53,604 nucleotides of DNA, taken from contig JAUYEE010000029.1 of the NCBI GenBank assembly GCA_030691545.1, positions 1 to 53,604 on the forward strand, read 5' to 3'. A program made the position numbers and the translations under genes. Of this stretch, positions 17,828-26,974 are shown in pieces. Below the pieces are notes generated by a model that was given only the letters and a program-made list of their open reading frames with translations, was not told where the DNA came from and ran no database searches. This DNA comes from a bacterium (GTDB taxonomy: Bacteria; Auribacterota; JABMQX01). Each line of letters begins with the position of its first letter. Position 1 is the first letter of the stretch.

Positions 17828-19537
17828 ATGAAACGAACAGCAATATTTGGTCGCGTAAGCAGAGCTTTATCGCTGGCACTCCTCGCGGCCGCATTGCTAT
17901 CACACGGTGCGGCCTATTCAGGAGAAGAGTCTCCGGGCCGGCCGGTGGAAACCGAGGAGCAGAAAGAAGCTCGCATGGCGTGGTGGCGGGACGCGAAATT
18001 CGGGCTGTTCATTCACTGGGGCCCCGTCAGCCTGAAAGGGACAGAGATCGGCTGGTCTCGCGGCGGCGAGCGTCGCGGCACCGGAGGGACAGGCCAAATT
18101 CCTCTCGACGTCTATGACAATCTTTACAAGCAATTCAATCCCGTCAAGTTCAATGCGGACGAATGGGTCTCCATCGCCAAATCGGCGGGCATGAAATATC
18201 TGGTTTTTACCTCGAAGCATCACGACGGCTTCTCCATGTTCGACACCAAACTGACCGACTACAAAATCACGAACTCGCCCTTCACGAGAGACGTCGTCGG
18301 AGAATTGGCCAAGGCCTGCCACGAGGGCGGATTAAGGTTCGGGTTCTACTATTCGCCTCCCGACTGGCATCACCCGGACTATCGCACGGAGAATCATGCT
18401 CGATATATCAAATTCCTCCACGGACAACTGCGCGAGTTGTGCAGCAACTACGGGCGAGTGGACATTGTCTGGTTCGATGGATTAGGCGGGAAAGCCGAGG
18501 ATTGGGATTCGCCGACGCTCCTCAAGATGATCCGCCAACTTCAGCCGCGCGTCATCATCAACAACCGCGCCGGGCTACCCGCCGACCATGACACGCCCGA
18601 ACAAGAGATCGGGCACTTTCAAACTGACCGCGCCTGGGAATCGTGCATCACGATTGGCACACAGTGGGCCTGGAAACCGGATGACAGAATCAAATCACTC
18701 AAGGAGTGCATTGACACCCTCGTGCGGTGCGTCGGCGGCGACGGGAATCTCCTCTTTAATGTCGGGCCGATGCCGACCGGCGAGATCGAACCGCGGCAGG
18801 TCGCTCGCCTGAAAGAAATGGGCGAATGGTTGACCCGCTACGGCGAAAGCATTTACGGCGTCCGCGGCGGGCCGTTCCGGCCGGGGCTTTGGGGCGCCTC
18901 GACGTACAAAGGGAATAACGTTTACGTTCACATCCTCACCTGGCCGCAGGAGACAATCCTCTTGCCGCCGATTCAAAAGAAGATTGTGGCAAGCTCGACG
19001 TTGACCGGAGGGGCCGTCAACCTGAAACAAACCGACGCAGGCATCGAGATTTCCGTCGCCGCGTCGAGTCGTCAGGAGCTTGACACAATCGTCGTGCTCG
19101 AACTCGATGCTCCAGCCGCGGAGCTGAAAGTGGGCATCCTCCCCTCCGGCTCCGTTACTACAGGCAAATCGGCAAAAGCCTCGAACGTTTACCAGAAAAT
19201 GAAAGAACACGGTCCGGACAAAGCGCTCGACGATGATCCCAATACCCGTTGGGCGACGGACTCCGGCGTTCACAGTGCCTGGCTCGAGGTGGACCTCGGC
19301 GAACCAGTGACCATCAACCGAGCGTTTATCAGTGAGGCGTACGATCGCGTTCGGTCCTTCGAACTTCAATATAAGCAAGAAGATGTGTGGAAAACCTTTG
19401 CGCGCAACGGCAGAATCGGTGAAGGTCTAACGATGAAATTCGAGTCCGCGACGGCTCGCGTTGTTCGCCTGAATATCCTCGAAGCCGTCGAGGGGCCGAC
19501 AATATGGGAGTTCCAGCTTTTCCCTGTAAAGCAGTGA
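17828..19537 (+). CDS. Exported GH29 alpha-L-fucosidase with C-terminal F5/8-type domain
   Basis: 569 residues; GGGAGGAG precedes the ATG. A Sec signal peptide (to about residue 31) is followed by a GH29 barrel: WWRDAKFGLFIHWG, YLVFTSKHHDGFSMFDT, FGFYYSPPDWHHPDY and VDIVWFDGLGG, where the Asp of WFD is the expected nucleophile, and GDGNLLFNVGPMPTG near the barrel end. The last 130 residues (from about 440: KALDDDPNTRWATDSG...WLEVDLGEPVTINR) form an F5/8 type C (discoidin) carbohydrate-binding module. It would hydrolyse fucosides in periplasm or outside the cell. The next exported protein gene follows after 97 bp. Confidence 0.93.
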   Translation: MKRTAIFGRVSRALSLALLAAALLSHGAAYSGEESPGRPVETEEQKEARMAWWRDAKFGLFIHWGPVSLKGTEIGWSRGGERRGTGGTGQIPLDVYDNLYKQFNPVKFNADEWVSIAKSAGMKYLVFTSKHHDGFSMFDTKLTDYKITNSPFTRDVVGELAKACHEGGLRFGFYYSPPDWHHPDYRTENHARYIKFLHGQLRELCSNYGRVDIVWFDGLGGKAEDWDSPTLLKMIRQLQPRVIINNRAGLPADHDTPEQEIGHFQTDRAWESCITIGTQWAWKPDDRIKSLKECIDTLVRCVGGDGNLLFNVGPMPTGEIEPRQVARLKEMGEWLTRYGESIYGVRGGPFRPGLWGASTYKGNNVYVHILTWPQETILLPPIQKKIVASSTLTGGAVNLKQTDAGIEISVAASSRQELDTIVVLELDAPAAELKVGILPSGSVTTGKSAKASNVYQKMKEHGPDKALDDDPNTRWATDSGVHSAWLEVDLGEPVTINRAFISEAYDRVRSFELQYKQEDVWKTFARNGRIGEGLTMKFESATARVVRLNILEAVEGPTIWEFQLFPVKQ

Positions 19538-19634
19538 AAAGAAGACTGAACCTGAGCGGTCAGCATTCCAGGCAATGGGCTGCGAGACAGTTTCTGGTCC
19601 CTGGCTGTGTTCCCCCTTCAAAGAGGATTCCGCG

Positions 19635-21140
19635 ATGACCATTTTCAGCAAGCACGCATTGGTCGCTCATCCCGTTGCGATAACATTACTCCTGTGCTTC
19701 AGCGCCTTCGCCGAAGGTCCCCCCGAGGCAACTCGGACGCCGCTGGTCAGGGCCGTGGAGCTCAACGTCGGCGAATCGCAGGAAGTCGAGCTTTGCGATG
19801 GAACGAAGGCTCATGTCAAGCTGCTCAGTCTCGAAGATATGCGCGATTCCCTGCGCGATGCCGTCCGCGCAGCGACGGTTACAGTCGAGGTGAACGGACA
19901 ATCGGCCACACTGACCTGCTCCACATATCACCTTCCGAAGACGCTTGCGGGCGTGCTGATTGACTGCCCCATCACAAAGGGCTATCTGAAAAACAGCCGG
20001 GATGCCTGGGGCTTAGCCAAGGACGCGCGGCTTCGGCTGTGGCCCGAGGGTTCGCCACTCACCGCCCCGGAAACGTTCGCTTATTCCGTCAAGCAGCGCT
20101 GGTTCGCCAGCGACACCCAGATGGCCAATGAGCCGACTTTCGTGGACGGCGGCGAGCAACCTGACCAAAAGAACATCTACTATCACTACGGGCTTGATTT
20201 TGGCGGCGCCGAAGGAATCGTGGATGTTGTCGCGGCAACAGACGGACTGGTCGTCTCCGCTGGCGACAGTATTCTGCCGGGGTACGAAAATACGCCCGCC
20301 GCACCTCGATACGATGTCATTTACGTCCTGGACGACCAGGGCTGGTATTACCGGTACAGCCACCTTTACACAATTGACCCCACCGTGCAACCCGGGCGAC
20401 AGGTCAAGATGGGGCAGAAGATCGGCGTGCTCGGCAAGGAGGGAGGCAGCGGCGGCTGGTCGCATCTCCACTTCGACATCCAGAGTCGCCAGCCCTCGGG
20501 CAAATGGGGAACGCAGGAGGCCTACGCGTTCGTCTGGGAGGCTTATCTCCGCGAATACGCGCCGAAACTCATCGCAGTCGCCCGTCCGCACTGCCTGGCC
20601 TGGACCGGAGAGAAAGTCACTCTCGACGGCACACGCTCCTGGAGCGAATCCGGCAGCATCGCCGGGTACGACTGGACCTTCTGCGATGGAACAACAGCTT
20701 CCGGTCAGAAGGTTGAACGCGCCTATTCTCAGCCAGGGACATACAGCGAAATTCTGAAAGTCGCCGACGATGAAGGCCGCGTTGCCTACGATTTTGCCGT
20801 TGTCCAGATCATAGACAAGGAGCATCCCGACCAGCTTCCTTCTTCGATCCATGCTGTTTACGCGCCGACGTTCGGCATCAAGCCCGGCGACCCGATCACC
20901 TTCAAGGTCCGGACGTTTCGCACAACCTTCGACAATGAGACCTGGGATTTCGGCGACGGCAGTCCTCCGGTTGCCGTGAAGTCCGATGGAAACGTCAAGC
21001 CGCTCGCAAAGGACGGATACGCGGTAACCGCACACAGCTACGAGAAGCCGGGCGACTACATCGTTCGCGTCGAGCGCAGCAACGAGCACGGGCACAAGGC
21101 CGTTGGACGCCTGCACGTGCGGGTGGAGGCAAACAAATGA
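19635..21140 (+). CDS. Exported M23-type peptidase with PKD domains
   Basis: 501 residues. ATG 19635 has AGAGGA about 8 nt upstream and opens a Sec signal peptide (HPVAITLLLCFSAFA); an in-frame start at 19575 adds a non-signal leader. A unique domain (about 25-150) precedes an M23/LytM-like fold: the zinc ligands appear in YYHYGLDFGG (HxxxD) and SHLHFDIQSR (HxH). Two PKD-like domains follow (YDWTFCDGT...GTYSEILKVADDEG near residues 340-400 and WDFGDGS...PGDYIVRVERSNEHG near 430-490). M23 enzymes cut peptidoglycan crosslinks or act as scaffolds; PKD domains bind polysaccharide or protein. Confidence 0.85.
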   Translation: MTIFSKHALVAHPVAITLLLCFSAFAEGPPEATRTPLVRAVELNVGESQEVELCDGTKAHVKLLSLEDMRDSLRDAVRAATVTVEVNGQSATLTCSTYHLPKTLAGVLIDCPITKGYLKNSRDAWGLAKDARLRLWPEGSPLTAPETFAYSVKQRWFASDTQMANEPTFVDGGEQPDQKNIYYHYGLDFGGAEGIVDVVAATDGLVVSAGDSILPGYENTPAAPRYDVIYVLDDQGWYYRYSHLYTIDPTVQPGRQVKMGQKIGVLGKEGGSGGWSHLHFDIQSRQPSGKWGTQEAYAFVWEAYLREYAPKLIAVARPHCLAWTGEKVTLDGTRSWSESGSIAGYDWTFCDGTTASGQKVERAYSQPGTYSEILKVADDEGRVAYDFAVVQIIDKEHPDQLPSSIHAVYAPTFGIKPGDPITFKVRTFRTTFDNETWDFGDGSPPVAVKSDGNVKPLAKDGYAVTAHSYEKPGDYIVRVERSNEHGHKAVGRLHVRVEANK

Positions 21141-21741
21141 GCTCTTGCACACGAGGGCGCGTTTTATCCGCTTGCTTCGGGGTCGCCCCGCCGGGGCCGC
21201 GTATGACACAGGGAAAAATGGGGTGCGGCCACGTTTCAGTGGTTCGCTCTGGCACGCCCAGGCTCATCTCTCGCCTTCTCCATGATCCCCTGACTTCGCG
21301 TCCAATCCCTCCCCGCCGGGCTTCAGCCGGCGCCCCCCGCGTTAGCCACGGGCTTTAGCCCCGCCTGAGGCGGGGTTCTGACGCTGCGGGTTTCTGCCTG
21401 AGCAGGCTTCAGTCCCGCCCGTTGCGGGACTTCTCCATGAGGGCGTTCATCCCCTGGCCGCGTATGCCAGCCGTGAGGGGAGCGTGCGGCATTCTTATAC
21501 CTCTCAGCAACGCCGGTGCGCCAACACGGGCAGGCATACCCCCTCGCACGTAACCGCACCACGCTGTGAACGCGTCTTGAATCCGGAGACGCAATAGTGT
21601 ATCCTTGCGCGTTCCGCAACTGGACGGTGAAGTGAGCCTCCCCGCGTTCGCGGGGGCGCTCGGCGTGTTGGGCACCAGCCTCTGGTCGTGCGCAGCGCAT
21701 CAGTACCCCCCACGGCCAGGGAATCCGCTGAGAAAGGCATT
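21141..21741. other. Palindrome-rich intergenic region without a gene
   Basis: 601 bp between the M23 gene and lpdA. No reading frame here has a family signature or a convincing start. It contains several G+C-rich hairpins, described separately. Confidence 0.6.
21314..21655. repeat. Cluster of perfect short palindromes
   Basis: Perfect stems with tiny loops: CGCCGG/CCGGCG at 21314-21332, CCCCGCC-TGA-GGCGGGG at 21359-21375, AGTCCCGC/GCGGGACT at 21411-21431, and CCCCGCG-TT-CGCGGGG at 21640-21655. The phrase CTTYAGYCC recurs beside the first three. They look like members of a dispersed extragenic palindrome family and not like one terminator. Confidence 0.7.
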
Positions 21742-23160
21742 ATGGCGAAATATGACCTGGTGATTCTGGGCGGCGGCCCGGGTGGCTATGTGGCGGCGAT
21801 TCGCGCGTCGCAGCTCGGAATGAAAACGTGTCTTATCGAGAAAGGCCTCGTCGGAGGAACCTGCCTCAATCGAGGGTGCATCCCGACCAAAGCCCTGCTC
21901 CATTCAGCCGAGCTCATGGAACGGGTGAAGGGCGCCGAACGGTTTGGGATTACTATCAAAGGCGCGACGGCGAACCTGCGGAAAATGATGGATCATAAGG
22001 CGGAAGTCGTGAAGGGACTTCGCGAAGGAGTCGAGTTCCTCCTGAAGAAGCACGGCGTGGAAACGGTTCGCGGGGTGGGGACGTTTGTCGCTCGCAACGC
22101 GATCGAGGTACGAAACAAACAAGAGACCTTCACGGTGAAAGCCGGGAAAAGCATCATTGCGACAGGCTCCGAGCCGCTGAGTATCCCCGCAATCCCGTTT
22201 GATGGCAGAATGTTTCTCTCGAGCACGGAGGCTCTCCTTTTGAAGGAGCTGCCGGAGTCGCTCCTGGTAATCGGCGGCGGGTACGTCGGGTGCGAGTTCG
22301 CGACGTTTTTCTCCGTTTTCGGCGTGGAAGTGACCATTCTGGAGATGACGGACCAACTTCTCCCGGGACTCGACCCTGTTATCGCCAGGACCCTCCAGCG
22401 GCAGATGGAGAAGAAGGGCGTCAAGATGCAACTCAAGTCGAAGGTCGAGAAGGCGTCCGTGGAAGGGGACAGAGCCGTATGCGACCTGTCCTCCGGTGAG
22501 AAGCTTTCCTCCGACAAGGCTCTGGTCGCCGTTGGAAGAAAGCTCAACTCCGCTGGCATCGGGCTGGAGGCGATCGGCGTGCAGACCGAGAAAGATGCCA
22601 TCGTCGTTGACGAGCGAATGGAGACGAACCTGGCGGGAACGTACGCCATCGGAGACGTGGTGAACAGAGGGTTGCTCGCGCACGTCGCCCATCACCAGGG
22701 GCTCGTGGCGGCGGAGAATGCCGCGGGCGGCAATTCGGTGATGGACTATTTCGCGGTCCCCTACTGCATCTACACCTCGCCGGAGGTCGCTGTCGTCGGG
22801 CTGAGTCGAAAGGAAGCCGAGCAGCAGGGGCGAGAGGTTGTCAGCGGACGATTCCCCTTCGCGGCCCTCGGCAAAGCGGTCATCAGCGGCGATACGGACG
22901 GCTTCGCGCAGGTTATTGCCGACGCAAAGACCGGGCAGATTCTCGGCGCACAGATTGTCGGCGTGGACGCGACGAACCTCATCAGCGAGATCGTTTCCGT
23001 GATGAAGTGCGAGGGCACCCTCGACGAGCTTTGCAGGGCCATTCATCCTCACCCGACGCTCCCGGAGGCGATTATGGAAGCGTCTTTCGACGCGAAGGGA
23101 GAGGGTATCCACATCTTCTCGCCGAAATCGAAAAAGGCCATGGGCACAGGGGAATCTTGA
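21742..23160 (+). CDS. lpdA: Dihydrolipoyl dehydrogenase
   Basis: 472 residues from ATG 21742 with GAAAGG upstream. This flavoenzyme reoxidises dihydrolipoyl groups of 2-oxoacid dehydrogenases or the glycine cleavage H protein with NAD+. Seen: LVILGGGPGGYVAAI (FAD), GGTCLNRGCIPTK with redox-active C41 and C46, LLVIGGGYVGCEFA (NAD), TYAIGDV, and the C-terminal HPHPTLPEA that supplies the active-site His-Glu pair. No E1, E2 or GcvH gene is in the window, but lipA lies two genes downstream. Confidence 0.94.
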   Translation: MAKYDLVILGGGPGGYVAAIRASQLGMKTCLIEKGLVGGTCLNRGCIPTKALLHSAELMERVKGAERFGITIKGATANLRKMMDHKAEVVKGLREGVEFLLKKHGVETVRGVGTFVARNAIEVRNKQETFTVKAGKSIIATGSEPLSIPAIPFDGRMFLSSTEALLLKELPESLLVIGGGYVGCEFATFFSVFGVEVTILEMTDQLLPGLDPVIARTLQRQMEKKGVKMQLKSKVEKASVEGDRAVCDLSSGEKLSSDKALVAVGRKLNSAGIGLEAIGVQTEKDAIVVDERMETNLAGTYAIGDVVNRGLLAHVAHHQGLVAAENAAGGNSVMDYFAVPYCIYTSPEVAVVGLSRKEAEQQGREVVSGRFPFAALGKAVISGDTDGFAQVIADAKTGQILGAQIVGVDATNLISEIVSVMKCEGTLDELCRAIHPHPTLPEAIMEASFDAKGEGIHIFSPKSKKAMGTGES

Positions 23161-23274
23161 GCGCGTAAGGGCATCGGCGGGGTGGGCTTGCCGCCCCAGG
23201 CGAGTGTAGCGCGGGCCCCAGGTAGAAGAAATACTTCGTTTGTGCGCACCGTGCGATGGCTTCGGAGGAGTGCG

Positions 23275-24114
23275 ATGGGAATCACGACAAAAACACTGGC
23301 AAAGTTGGCTGGATTCGGCCCAGCCAGTATCCGCCGCGTCCACGGTGTTGATTTCAGTGGAGCGCTCGACAGCGGGAAGAGAACGTGGATAGCAACCGCC
23401 GAAGTCAGAAAGGGTGCATTGGAAATCAAGAACTGCTTCCCAGCGCGTGATCTGGCTGATTCCGGCAGAAGCCCCGAGCTGTGTTTGGACGCTCTTTGTC
23501 GCTTCATAGAGAAGGAAACGGCAGCGGTGTTCGGAATTGACTTTCCGTTTGGACTGCCAAGACAGATTCTGGGAAACAGAAGTTGGCCGTCCTTCGTACG
23601 CAGTTTCTCGCGCCGTTACCAGAATCCCGAAGCCTTTAGAAGAGCCTGCCTCGACGCTGGCCAAGGGAGAGAGCTGAGGCGCGCCACGGATTGGGAGTCT
23701 CAAAGCCCCTTCTCGCCGTACAACATACGCATGTACAGGCAGACGTACTATGGGATCGCGCGGATTCTCGCGCCGCTCGTCCGACGCCGTTCCGCATGCA
23801 TCCTGCCGATGCAGGATGCGATCCCGCGTAAACCATGGGTCCTTGAGGTTTGCCCGGCGACAGTGTTGAAGCTACACGGATTGTACAACATGTCCTACAA
23901 AAAGAAGACAAGAGAGGACTACCGCGCACGCGAGCGAATCCTGAGAAGGTTTGAGAAACTCGGAATCACTTATGCGGACGCGGAGAAGCTTCGGTCTATC
24001 ATCCTCGCCAACTCTGGCGGGGACGCCCTTGACAGCGTCATCGCTGCATTTGGGACCTTCCAGGCGCTCCAGAAGCAAGTCTTGTATGCGAGTGAGGGCT
24101 ATATTTACGCATGA
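23275..24114 (+). CDS. DUF429 (RNase H-fold) family protein
   Basis: 279 residues. ATG 23275 has GGAGGAG immediately upstream; an open extension to 23182 lacks such a site. HGVDFSGA near residue 23 and FGIDFPFGLP near residue 85 carry the conserved Asp residues of the DUF429 predicted RNase H-like fold, and PWVLEVCPATVLKLHG and GGDALDSVIAAF match the C-terminal family pattern (EVxPA, DAxxA). The function of the family is not established; a nuclease role has been predicted. Its TGA overlaps the lipA start (ATGA at 24111-24114), so the two are co-translated. Confidence 0.8.
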   Translation: MGITTKTLAKLAGFGPASIRRVHGVDFSGALDSGKRTWIATAEVRKGALEIKNCFPARDLADSGRSPELCLDALCRFIEKETAAVFGIDFPFGLPRQILGNRSWPSFVRSFSRRYQNPEAFRRACLDAGQGRELRRATDWESQSPFSPYNIRMYRQTYYGIARILAPLVRRRSACILPMQDAIPRKPWVLEVCPATVLKLHGLYNMSYKKKTREDYRARERILRRFEKLGITYADAEKLRSIILANSGGDALDSVIAAFGTFQALQKQVLYASEGYIYA

Positions 24115-25013
24115 CCGCCGTCCACTGTAAGCGCTTCCCCAACTGGCTCAAAAAAACGCTGCCGAGCGATGGCGCGGCGGTGGAGACGGCTCGCCTCTTA
24201 GAGCGGCTGGGGCTCGCCACTATCTGTCAGAGCGCGAAATGCCCGAACATCTGGGAGTGTTTCTCGCGCAGGATCGCCACCATATTGATTCTCGGGCGGC
24301 AGTGCACGAGGAAGTGTCGCTTCTGCGCCGTGGGCGACGGAATGCCCGCTGCCGTTGACGAGGATGAGCCGCGTCGCGTTGCGGAGGCAATTCGCCAATT
24401 GGGACTGCGCCACGCGGTCATCACGTCGGTGACGCGGGACGACCTTCCCGACGGGGGCGCGGCGCATTTTACGAAGGTTGTCGAGGAGATACTGTCGGTC
24501 AATGGCGCGACAACGGTCGAAGTTCTGACGCCGGATTTCGCGGGAAGAACCGACGTCCTCCGGCAAATCATCGAAGCGGGCCCGGTCATCTTCGGGCACA
24601 ACGTGGAGACGGTTCCGAGGTTGTACTCACAAGTCAGGCCAGGGGCTGATTACAGCCGCTCTCTCAGACTCTTGGAAGCCGTCAGAGAGCTGGCGCCGCC
24701 GAGCCTGCTGACAAAGTCCGGGCTGATGGTAGGGCTGGGCGAGACGCTCAACGAGGTTCTGGACGTTTTTCGGGACCTCCGGAGAGTCGGCTGCGACATC
24801 GTCACAGTGGGGCAGTATCTCCAGCCGACAGCGGAGAGCCTTCCGGTGAACGAGTTTGTTACGCCGGACACGTTCCAGGAACTTGAGAAGAAAGCCCTGG
24901 AGATGGGCTTTCGGGCGGCGTTTTGCGGTCCCTTTGTGAGGAGTTCGTACCTCGCGGACCGTTTTGTGGTGAGAAGAAGCGCTGGTGAGAGCGCCGAGCG
25001 CACAATGAACTAA
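24111..25013 (+). CDS. lipA: Lipoyl synthase
   Basis: 300 residues. LipA inserts two sulfur atoms into protein-bound octanoyl groups to make lipoyl cofactor. The auxiliary cluster motif CQSAKCPNIWEC (C39, C44, C50) and the radical SAM motif CTRKCRFC (C65, C69, C72) are intact, as is the C-terminal RSSY that provides the serine ligand. VTRDDLPDGGA and SGLMVGLGET are also family blocks. Overlaps the DUF429 gene by 4 bp, and the aminotransferase starts 16 bp after it. Octanoyltransferase lipB is not in the window, so it must be elsewhere or scavenging is used. Confidence 0.95.
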   Translation: MTAVHCKRFPNWLKKTLPSDGAAVETARLLERLGLATICQSAKCPNIWECFSRRIATILILGRQCTRKCRFCAVGDGMPAAVDEDEPRRVAEAIRQLGLRHAVITSVTRDDLPDGGAAHFTKVVEEILSVNGATTVEVLTPDFAGRTDVLRQIIEAGPVIFGHNVETVPRLYSQVRPGADYSRSLRLLEAVRELAPPSLLTKSGLMVGLGETLNEVLDVFRDLRRVGCDIVTVGQYLQPTAESLPVNEFVTPDTFQELEKKALEMGFRAAFCGPFVRSSYLADRFVVRRSAGESAERTMN

Positions 25014-25029
25014 AAGGAGACAAAACAGC

Positions 25030-26220
25030 ATGGTATTCCACGAAGCCAACCGGATGAAAAGACTCCCTCCATACCTCTTCACGATTATGGACGAACTGAA
25101 GCGAGAGGTCGTCCAGAGAGGAGGAGACGTCCTTGACTTAGGGATGGGTAGCCCCGACCAGCCCACTCCCAAGCACGTCATGGATGCCCTGGTCGAAGCC
25201 ACGACAAAACTCGAAATGCACCGCTACTCTCGCAGGGACGGAGAAACGGAGAAGGCGCTCCGCAAGGCCATTGCGCAATGGTATGAGCAGCGCTTCAACG
25301 TGCAGCTCGACCCGGAGACGGAGGTCGTCCCGCTCATCGGCTCCAAGGAAGGGGTGGCGCATTTCTATCTGTCGTTCCTGAATAACGATGACATCGTGTT
25401 GGTTCCCAGCCCCACGTATCCGATTCATTTCAACGGAGTGATTCTCGCTGGGGGCATTCTTTACAACATGCCGCTGAAACCGGAGAATGACTACAAGCCC
25501 GAGCTCGAAAAGCTCGACAGCCACGTGGTCAGCCGCTCCAAAATCCTGGTTCTGTGCTATCCGCACAATCCGACCAGCGCGGTCGCCGACCTCGATTTCT
25601 TCGAGAGGGTGACCCGCTGGGCGAGGGACAAGAACATCATCGTCGGCCACGACAACGCCTATTCGGATATTGTCTTCGGCAACTACAAGGCGCCGAGTTT
25701 CCTCCAGGCGAAAGGCGCCCGAAAGGTCGGCATCGAATTCCACACCATCTCCAAGTCGTATAACATGGCGGGGTGGCGACTCGGGTTCGCGGTCGGAAAC
25801 GCCGAAATCCTTCGCATCTTAGAAAAGACCAAGTCGTACGTGGACTTCGGGATTTTCCGGGGCGTCCAGTACGCGGCGATAGCTGCCCTCACCGGACCCC
25901 AGGATTGCGTCACAGAGACCGTCAAGACCTATGAGAAGAGGATGAACGTGTTTGTGAATGGGCTGAACTCCATCGGCTGGGAAATCCCCCGTCCCAAAGC
26001 GACATTCTACGTTTGGGCCCATATCCCGTTGAAATTCAGCGCGTTGACCTCTCTCGAGTTCGCCCGGCTGATGGTCGAGGAAACCGGCGTCGTCTGTGCA
26101 CCGGGAACCGGCTTTGGCGAGTACGGTGAGGGCTTCGTCCGCTTCGCTTTAGTCACGGGTGAGGAAAGACTCCTCGAAGCCGTCAAGCGCATCAAGGAGT
26201 TCCTCTCCATCCGCGCGTGA
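25030..26220 (+). CDS. Class I/II PLP aminotransferase (AlaC/DapL-like)
   Basis: 396 residues; AAAAGGAG sits well before the ATG. A fold-type I aminotransferase: GMGSPDQPTP, SKEGVAHF, CYPHNPTSAV, HDNAYSDIVF, and SKSYNMAGWRLGF whose Lys binds PLP, then RFALVTGEERL with the carboxylate-binding Arg. The start (ANRMKRLPPYLFTIMDELKR) is typical of AlaC-like alanine transaminases and related LL-diaminopimelate aminotransferase-type enzymes. The amino acid substrate cannot be fixed. Likely last gene of the lpdA-DUF429-lipA transcript. Confidence 0.9.
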   Translation: MVFHEANRMKRLPPYLFTIMDELKREVVQRGGDVLDLGMGSPDQPTPKHVMDALVEATTKLEMHRYSRRDGETEKALRKAIAQWYEQRFNVQLDPETEVVPLIGSKEGVAHFYLSFLNNDDIVLVPSPTYPIHFNGVILAGGILYNMPLKPENDYKPELEKLDSHVVSRSKILVLCYPHNPTSAVADLDFFERVTRWARDKNIIVGHDNAYSDIVFGNYKAPSFLQAKGARKVGIEFHTISKSYNMAGWRLGFAVGNAEILRILEKTKSYVDFGIFRGVQYAAIAALTGPQDCVTETVKTYEKRMNVFVNGLNSIGWEIPRPKATFYVWAHIPLKFSALTSLEFARLMVEETGVVCAPGTGFGEYGEGFVRFALVTGEERLLEAVKRIKEFLSIRA

Positions 26221-26306
26221 CTTCGGCGTGTGCTGCGGCGTCATCGAAAACTCGCACGTCCTGTTTGCCGTCGTTGATTGCCGTGGCATTGCAGGAGGGT
26301 CTTGAA

Positions 26307-26791
26307 ATGGCTGAGCGCCCTGAGATTGACATCGAGGTTTATCGCCAGGCTGCCCAGATGTCCTTGATAGGTAGCCAGGCGGTACGCAAGGCTCAGGAGG
26401 AAAGGGGTGTGGCTACGTTTGAGTGGTGTGTCCCGTGAGTGTGGGAGGACTGGCCTCGTAACGGGCAGAAAAGGTAACGCTGCCGTCCCGGCGGCAGTCG
26501 TGAGGGCGTCTCGCCCTCACATGACAGCCTCCCCTCGTGCGCTATCCAACGCTCGGGGAGTGGAACCGGGGGCAAGATGCCCCCGAGACAGCCGGCAGGA
26601 TGCCAGCGGTACACTCACTCAGTGCATCCTCCGTGCCTGCGCACCCAGCCGGTCCCCACTGAAGCGTACCCGCACCCGAGGAGAGCCGTCGCCTGGGTGT
26701 GCCCAATGTGTATTGTCATAATGGCATTCTATTCTATGAGCTTCCCAATGGCGAACTGACGATGGAGGACCCGTTCGGGAATTCCTTTTGA
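26307..26791 (+). pseudogene. Small conserved-type gene split by a 290-bp insertion
   Basis: ATG 26307 (GGAGGG upstream) opens MAERPEIDIEVYRQ and reaches EERGV at 26411, after which the frame runs into repeat sequence and stops at 26438 (43 residues). In the far flank, from 26701, the frame continues as PNVYCHNGILFYELPNGEL and stops at 26789-26791. Joining the two at the shared GGGTGTG (26405-26411 and 26695-26701) restores one 64-codon frame. The ending -VPNVY...YELPNGEL is typical of a small protein type I recall from many bacteria, function unknown. It is therefore an interrupted gene, probably inactive. A truncated 43-residue product remains possible. Confidence 0.75.
26405..26694 (+). 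mobile_element. 290-bp palindrome-rich element inserted in a small gene
   Basis: It is bounded by a 7-bp direct repeat GGGTGTG. The left part matches the reverse complement of the element at 44050-44328: GGGTGTGGCTAC end, then GGTAACGCYGCCGTCYCGGC, GAGGGCGTCNCGCCCTCA, GGGGCAAGATGCCCCC and AGACAGCCGGCAGGATGCC in the same order. After GCGGTAC (about 26613) the two copies diverge and no matching right terminal repeat is seen here. No coding capacity: a non-autonomous, MITE-like element. Confidence 0.7.
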
Positions 26792-26912
26792 ACGTCGGCA
26801 CACGACGACCCGTTCGAGCTGAGAATGCTGTTGTCTCCGCCCCACTCGTCCCCGAAACTGACTTGCGTGCAAGCCCCCGTATGTCCTCACTGGACGGCTA
26901 CTGGTGAATAAC

Positions 26913-26942
26913 AAAAAGGGACGCTGCAAGTGCGTCCCTTTT
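26913..26942 (-). terminator. Rho-independent terminator of the PEP-CTERM gene
   Basis: An 11-bp perfect stem (AAAAGGGACGC/GCGTCCCTTTT) with a 7-nt loop. On the minus strand it is followed by TTTTTGTTATT and lies 33 bp past the PEP-CTERM stop codon. The plus strand also ends in TTTT, so it may work in both directions. Confidence 0.85.
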
Positions 26943-26974
26943 CCTAAGATAGGCACGAAGCCGGCGGCGTTTAG

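Noticed and set aside
21314..21655. Possible CRISPR or tandem array
   Set aside because: The palindromes differ in sequence and spacing; there are no regular repeat-spacer units. No CRISPR array or cas gene was seen in the window.
21904..23703. 599-codon open frame on the minus strand opposite lpdA
   Set aside because: It is the antisense shadow of lpdA, whose motifs are unambiguous. The frame has no family signature and arises from G+C-rich codon bias.
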